Below, in pieces: positions 58,564 to 64,000 of a stretch of 64,000 bases of DNA. Origin of the DNA: Chamaecyparis obtusa (lineage: Eukaryota; Streptophyta; Pinopsida; Cupressales; Cupressaceae). The notes below the pieces were generated by a model that worked only from the letters and a program-made list of their open reading frames with translations, searched no databases and was not told the DNA's origin. The stretch spans positions 372,001 through 436,000 of the forward strand of contig BSBK01009257.1 in the NCBI GenBank assembly GCA_027943335.1, in the 5' to 3' direction. The position numbers and the translations under genes were made by a program. Within the stretch, counting starts at the first letter, position 1, and the number at the start of each line of letters is the position of its first letter.

Positions 58564-59300
58564 ATGGAAAGATTTTATGTCAGAAGGAGTAAAGAACAGA
58601 CCCTAGAGCCTATAGGGAAAAGAGTTGGGAAGAGAATTCAAACTGAACATGGGACTAAGAAAATTATTGTGGAACTTGCGTCAGAATCTTCCTCTAAGAA
58701 AAAGTCTAGGATTAGGACTCCAGTAGGTTCCCCTCAGTACTCTACTTCTGGGTTAGCTCGGAATAAGGAAGAGGAGGAAACCTCCACAGAGAAGTATACT
58801 CCATTGACAAAAAGGGTTTCTCAGAGAAACATAAATAAAAGAAAGGAAACTATTCCTAGTTCTTGTCGGCAGACAAAGGAGCAATCTCCTATACATTCAA
58901 ATGATTCTAAGAAGCAGAAAATTCAATAGAAAAAGGAAGAAACTCCATTGAGGAGTAACAGAAGAAAGTAAAATGTGACCACAGACATACCACCAGCAGG
59001 GTCAACTGTTGAACCTGAAGTCTCCAAGCAAAGGGAAGAACCTAATAATATTTAGTAGGAATCACTTGAGAAGTTTCCTGAGGTAGGAAAATAACAGGTT
59101 CCTGTAGGACAAATGAATGAAGAATTCATAATAATTAGTGATGACTCTAGCTCCGATGAGCAGGATTTTAGGTTCCAAAGAATAGGTTCATGCTCCAAGG
59201 GTCCTCAGAAAATTGATAATTACAGTGACTCAATCAATTTCTTTTACAATTCTTGCACTCTTTCTCTTTTCCTGATGATGGATCACGGAGTGTGATCCGA
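58564..59300 (+). pseudogene. 3' accessory ORF, basic and acidic middle part
   Basis: A 121-residue frame (58564-58929) is strongly basic and Ser/Thr-rich with nuclear-signal-like clusters (GKRVGKRIQ, SSKKKSRIRT, KRVSQRNINKRK). After stops the same frame continues as an acidic Ser/Asp patch (EFIIISDDSSSDEQDF, 59113 on). Looks like a disordered linker of the same protein as the preceding domain, shifted in frame. Confidence 0.45.
59280..59298. repeat. Short inverted repeat GGATCAC..GTGATCC
   Basis: Seven-base arms 59280-59286 and 59292-59298 around GGAGT. Lies between two parts of the accessory ORF where the frames break, so it may mark a small insertion. Confidence 0.4.
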
Positions 59301-59356
59301 AACGTTGATACCAAAACTCACACACAATCAAATCCAGAAACACATATACAGTTAAA

Positions 59357-60766
59357 ATGGATTGTGGAAATATGATATTATTAATTGACTCAGAAAATGA
59401 TGAGATGTCGGAGCAATGTTTTATAGTAGAAGAAGATGAACCAGAACCACCTCCTACAACAGCAAAGAAGAATTTGTTTGAAGAAAACCCTGATGTTAAC
59501 ATGAATCTTGTTAGCAAAGTAGTAGATATTAAGCGAGGGTTTGGATGCATTGGCTTCTGCTGCGCAACAATGTAGTAACACAAAGAGATCAATGATAGTG
59601 TGGACGGATCCCAAGAGAGGAGTATGTTTCAAAGATGGTAAGTCCCATGTTTCATATTCAGTAGAAAACCCTTGTGCCAATTCTATATTGGATAAATCTT
59701 ACTTTGTGTCTTTGTTATATGTCATTTTTCAGTTGTCTAAACAATTAGTTTCAGAAAGGGAACAATGGAAGCAACAAAAGAAAGAGTTGAATAGGGTCAT
59801 AGATCAGCATTATCAATAAACCCTTGAAAAAGAAGAAAAAGTAGAGCAACTACATGTGAAACTCAACAAGGTAACATCCTTTATACCTGAGTTAATGAGT
59901 TGTAGGTCCCCATCTCCTATGTATGCCCTATTTCTTAAGGAGCAGCTTCTGAATTACCAAATGACTTGCATAATGCAAGATAGGTCTCCATTGTTACAAG
60001 AACCTCTTCAGTTTTCCCAGGCTTTTCATAACTCTCCTGCAGCCATTAAGGATTTAATGTGTGAGCTCTTTTCCACAAATTAGCAGTCCCTAATGATAGA
60101 GTTTGGAATCCCTTGTTGTATGTTGGGGATATCCAACTGAGAACTCTCATGTCATGGATTCAAAATGAAATCAATCGAGAATCCCAAGCTAAGGTGTATT
60201 GAGAGTTAGAGAAAGAAATTCCCCTCTATCTAAAACCAGAGGCTAAAGACCCTAAAACCTGTTATTATGACTGGTTAAAGATTGCACCTTCAGATTCAGG
60301 GATTAAGCTCATTTACCCTCTTCAGAATGCAACTTTTGATGAATATGAACAGATAGATGACATTGAGTTGTCAAAAGCTATGAGCTATATTCAGTGGCGA
60401 TGGATCAGTTTGACCAAGGAACTAAGGAATAAGGAGCCACATTCCTCCCTTAACTTCAATATAGAAAATAGGCGTGCACCATGGTACATTTCATTGGGGA
60501 GAGTAAGGCAGAGTTTCTAGATTCCACTTATATTTCAGCCGCCTTTACTCATTTCCCCTTTATTAGCAAATTTAGAAAACTTAGATAGTCATGATATGGA
60601 GGGGGAAGTGAATAGGTGGGAGAAGCACAGGGAAACCAAGGGATTTTACTGGAGTTATGCAAAGGGAGGCAGTGGTCAGAAATCATCTACAGATTACATG
60701 ATGACAGAAAGACTCAAGAACTTTATGTTTGTTCTGGGACCAGAAAAAGGTCAAGTTGGGGAGCAA
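59357..60766 (+). pseudogene. 3' accessory ORF, C-terminal part with coiled coil
   Basis: Pieces: 59357-59575 (acidic, DSENDEMSEQCFIVEEDEPE), 59541-59819 with a heptad-like helix (LSKQLVSEREQWKQQKKELN), 59820-60083 on the same helix and beyond (KEEKVEQLHVKLNKV, PSPMYALFLKEQLLNYQ), then broken frames to about 60760 with ordinary protein-like text (SKAMSYIQWRWISLTKEL, RAPWYISLGRVRQSF, WEKHRETKGFYWSYAKGGSG). No known enzyme motif. It ends right at the polypurine run before the 3' LTR. Confidence 0.45.
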
Positions 60767-61962
60767 TGATGAGCCCAGTTTATGGTTAATTAGGTTATGA
60801 TTTTCTGGTTTAGACTTGGGTATTTTATGAGTTTCTCATAAACAATGTTCAGACTTTCTATGTTTTGATACTATTCTTATGTGTGTATTTGATACTTTTA
60901 AGATTAAAAGAATATGCTATATATATGTGGATTATGTGGATATGTATGATGAAATCTGGTATTCTTTCCATTCTACATTAATGGGGTAGCGTCTCCTATA
61001 GACATGTGATGAGGATAATGCTAAAGTAGGAAAAACTTATTGAGAATCTTTATCTTGGGTACGTGTTGCAATTTTTGTGTGTGCTAATCTCTTGCAGGAA
61101 ATGATAAGTCAGCGGGAAAAGAAGACTCAACATCGAAGTGGCATCATTAAGAAACATAATTATTTTCAAGATTCATAATGATTCCACCATTTCCAATCGG
61201 TAGCAATTATTGTTGCAGACCGGGTCAATTTAATTTGCGATCATTTTGGAGGAAATCCAGCAATCGTGTTAAATGATGTTGTTTCTCTTGTAACTAAAAA
61301 GTTGTTATATCCACGTATTGGAGGATCCTAGTTCTTAGGAGTTATGTTTCAAAGTTGTTTATAAATAAGCTGGAGTTTATGATTCCTGGTTAGCTAGATG
61401 TTTAGGAAATCCTTTTTGTAATCTAGCAAGTAGTGAATACAACTTTCTTATTTTATCTTGTACTTATGTTTTCATGAATGAATGAATGACATTTCCAGAC
61501 TTTAGTCTTTGATTTTTGAATTCAGTCACTCTTCTGTGGGGGCCCACATGAAAGGTGAACTCAGTTCATGATTAAGTAGGAACTAGACTTAAGTTTTCTT
61601 AAAGTAGTTACATTTTCTTGCTCCTGCAGCCACTTGGTAATAGAACCATTGGTTGTTTCTTGCAACATAGATGTATAGCTAAGTTTATTGTTTGCAGCAT
61701 TATCTTAAGTTCTAAGTTAAATTGTTACTTCCATTCCTAATATAGATTTCCTGCAACAACGTCCTTGCTTTAGTTCTAATGACTTAAAGATGAATTGGCG
61801 CATATACTTTGCAGTCACCATTTCAAGTTTACGCCCCCGGATTGATAAATCTAATGAGTTCTATATGTTATTTTAACTATGACACCTGATGTTGTTTAAC
61901 CATAGGATCATTGTAAAAGGATGTCCAATCCTTTATTACTAAGGTATTATACTGACCAACCA
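60767..61962 (+). repeat. Athila-like 3' LTR
   Basis: TGATGAGCCCAGTTTA ... ACTGACCAACCA, 1196 bp and uninterrupted. It serves as the template that shows where the two big insertions hit the 5' LTR. Followed by AAGGT. Confidence 0.88.
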
Positions 61963-63044
61963 AAGGTCACCTACCTAACTCCCCAAAATCACCACCCTAG
62001 TTGCACACACATATCGATGATGGAATGATAGTGCAACACACATACATCTCAAGTAGACAGGGTACAAAGAACAAAGAAAACAAAGAGAAAATTAACTAAA
62101 ATGACAAAAATTAAACTCAACTAACTAATAGGAAATGAAAATGACAACTAGACTATAAAAATAGATATGATTTGAATAGATATAAGATGAGAATCTCATG
62201 AATGGAAAAGGTTAATGAAGCCAATAATTCACTTGACCTCTTTGTCCAACAAACCTGCACATATAGAAACAAAGAAAAATGTCTGGTGGCTATTTTGAGA
62301 TCTGACTTAGTTAGATCCCTGTTTCAGTTTTTCTACCTCCACAACAACCAAGAAGACATGATAATAGTGATAGATAATCACAAAGATAAATGATAAAGAA
62401 CACAATATTAAAATATTAAGATAAAGAGCTATGATATAAATACAAAACATGAAACAAAGTGGAGTGAGGAGACTTCCCTTCAACACCATGAAGTTTGACC
62501 CTAATGGAATGAAGGAAAGGTGATGAAGATGATGAATACAATGCACCATGAAGACCACAAAATCATATGTGAAGCTATCTCAATACAATGGTGAATGTAA
62601 AAATATGAAAGAGAGGTTATGAGAGAATGCAAGGTCAATTGTGATAGATAGACCTAGAAGTGTCAAGAAGGCCAAATGAAGGAAAAATAATGGAGTTTAA
62701 AGGTATTTCCCATTGATTATCAATGTCAATGGGTGGTGGCAAGAGGCATTACACTGCAAGAGTGACAAGTGTAATACTTCAATGACTCACTACATATATG
62801 TAGATTCATGAGATGACTACGGTATGCATGGAAATCTTCGCGGTGTGCACGCGTCCTAGGCCATCTAAGTTGCATGGACAAGAGTCTTAATGGATGGTTG
62901 AAAAGGAAAAGTGAAGGGATGCAGAGGCTTTCATGAAATTTGATATTTCACCTAAGCTAGGAAAATCACGTAATGGTAAATTACACAAGGGTGAAAATTT
63001 ACTACATTCAGTAACTAATATAATTTAACTTCAATATGATGGGT
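61963..63044 (-). repeat. Continuation of the LTR/element interrupted at 31572
   Basis: Begins with the target duplication AAGGT. No coding signal; AT-rich with several ATGGTG/GATGAAGATG phrases. By position it carries on the LTR that starts at 31338. That pairing is inferred from the insertion structure only. Confidence 0.35.
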
Positions 63045-64000
63045 TGTATCTATTGGAAACTGCAATTGAAGCAATTGTTTTATTGTCATTGATGTCAAAC
63101 CTTAACTGGTAAGACTGTTTCTATTTAAGAAAGTACTATATCTATTTCAATGTTGTGAAGAGTGAGAGCAAGAATGATAACAATAGCACCTAGGGTAAAG
63201 GTTGAGTTATCTTGATACTTCAATGTGTACTTGATTATGTGGCACAATGATGAGATAATGTATTGCTTATCTAGGTAAGAAGGAAGACTAAACTAGTAGG
63301 CTTAACCGAGCAAAAGTGAAGAAATCAAGTTTAAGCCGAGTGATGTTAGTGTCAACCGAGCTAGTATATATCGAGTAAATTCAGTGTTGACTGAACATTA
63401 GTTAATTGCTGAGAAAGAAATTATTAGTCGAGGAAACAGTTTAGTGATGGCCAGGCTACCTAGTGAAGACCGAGAAGATGAACCCTGTATTGACCGAGCG
63501 TCAGCAATTTACATTTGACAAAGAATTCAAATTCCTATCCGACATAGTTGAATTTTTGGATTATGTAAATCATGTTGACTTTATTTATTGATTGTTTGGA
63601 AGCATTTAATGTACTGAAAAACATTTTATTGTAAATCTTAAAGAGATTTGAGATGTTTCTAGAGAGATGAAGAACATAAAGATGGAAGGATTTGACGAAT
63701 CTGACCTAACCCTAAGATCTATGGAGAAGATTAAGCGGCAAAAGTTGATTGACCTAATTGAGCAAGTATTAAGGAAACATGAGAGAAAGGTTGAGTAGAG
63801 AGGCAGAAGCAGATGATGCAGATGATGTTGGAGTTGATGTTATTGACTATCTAAGCAGAAAAGGATGAAGGAGAAGTGTTGTGATTGCTTGAAGGGATTT
63901 CCGAGTAGATCAGTGATGGAGATGGAAATGAATCACAGTCAGTAAGCCAGCATATGTGTAAAAAATTGGATCTAATATTTGCAAAGTGAGTTGTATGTTT
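63045..64000 (+). repeat. Copia-like LTR, open at the window end
   Basis: Starts TGTATCTATTGGAAACTG and shows the CATTGATGTCAAA phrase near its start that the copia LTRs at 27165 (CATTGATGTCAAC) and 49504 (CATTGATGACAAC) have. Several (A/G)CCGAG words occur at 63300-63500. Its end, and any internal region, lies beyond the window. Confidence 0.45.

Larger units (their letters stand above)
31573..61962 (+). mobile_element. Athila-like Ty3/gypsy element carrying four nested insertions
   Basis: Both LTRs start TGATGAGCCCAGTTTA and end ACTGACCAACCA. Flanks are AAGGC (31568-31572) and AAGGT (61963-61967), a 5-bp target duplication with one change. The primer site is the Asp-tRNA type, which is usual for Athila. 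Gene order is gag, protease, RT, RNase H, integrase, then a long 3' coding region. Insertions: 32156-41441, 42021-48463, 49504-50784 and 52188-54033. Without them and their duplications the element is about 11.5 kb. In the first ~400 bp the LTRs differ by about 6-7% by eye, more than those of the Ogre-like copy inside it, as nesting predicts. Confidence 0.85.

Overview
This window reads as repeat-dense intergenic DNA of a large plant nuclear genome. Almost every recognisable coding stretch is LTR-retrotransposon protein (Ty3/gypsy Tat/Ogre-like, Athila-like and chromovirus; Ty1/copia), all of it carrying stops or frameshifts. There is one plant-mobile-domain (PMD) gene remnant and one short hAT-like DNA transposon. 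I saw no intact host gene, tRNA, rRNA or CRISPR array. Several nested layers, roughly 4-7% divergence between LTR pairs (by-eye counts over parts of each pair) and no intact gene in 64 kb would suit a conifer or another very large plant genome, but the sequence does not prove the species.

Layout, left part (1-31572). 1-2556 is the 3' end of a gypsy element with its 3' LTR, which has landed inside a PMD gene; the rest of that gene, with one intron, follows at 2557-3779. 3980-10921 is a minus-strand Tat-lineage element (INT, archaeal-type RNase H, RT, protease, LTR). 10922-15838 is anonymous DNA with a 29-bp minisatellite. 15839-18685 holds LTR-like sequence. 18686-19996 carries an unusual acidic ORF remnant. 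19997-25200 is a minus-strand chromovirus with a chromodomain. 25200-28400 is the 3' half of a Ty1/copia element. 28400-31572 is the inside and LTR of a non-autonomous minus-strand element.

Right part (31573-61962) is one Athila-like element, about 11.5 kb once its insertions are removed, bounded by target-site duplications AAGGC/AAGGT. Four independent insertions broke it up. (1) An Ogre/Tat-like element, 32156-41441, sits in its 5' LTR (TSD TTGTT). (2) A minus-strand, internally deleted chromovirus, 42021-48463, sits in the same LTR (TSD ATGAC). (3) A solo copia LTR, 49504-50784, sits in gag (TSD TAAGA). (4) A hAT-like transposon, 52188-54033, sits in the protease (8-bp TSD), and itself holds a solo gypsy LTR, 53042-53980 (TSD CCGAC). 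After 61962 the element that the Athila copy interrupted resumes, and a copia-like LTR runs off the window end.

Most notable: (a) the Ogre-like LTR carries four hairpin modules with 15-nt arms, and an LTR-like segment inside the deleted chromovirus carries four more whose arms differ in sequence yet still pair, a covariation-like pattern; (b) the Ogre-like polyprotein lies in one reading frame but its archaeal-type RNase H is between protease and RT, not after RT-RNase H; (c) the Athila-like element has an extra ~2.8 kb 3' coding region of unknown role.
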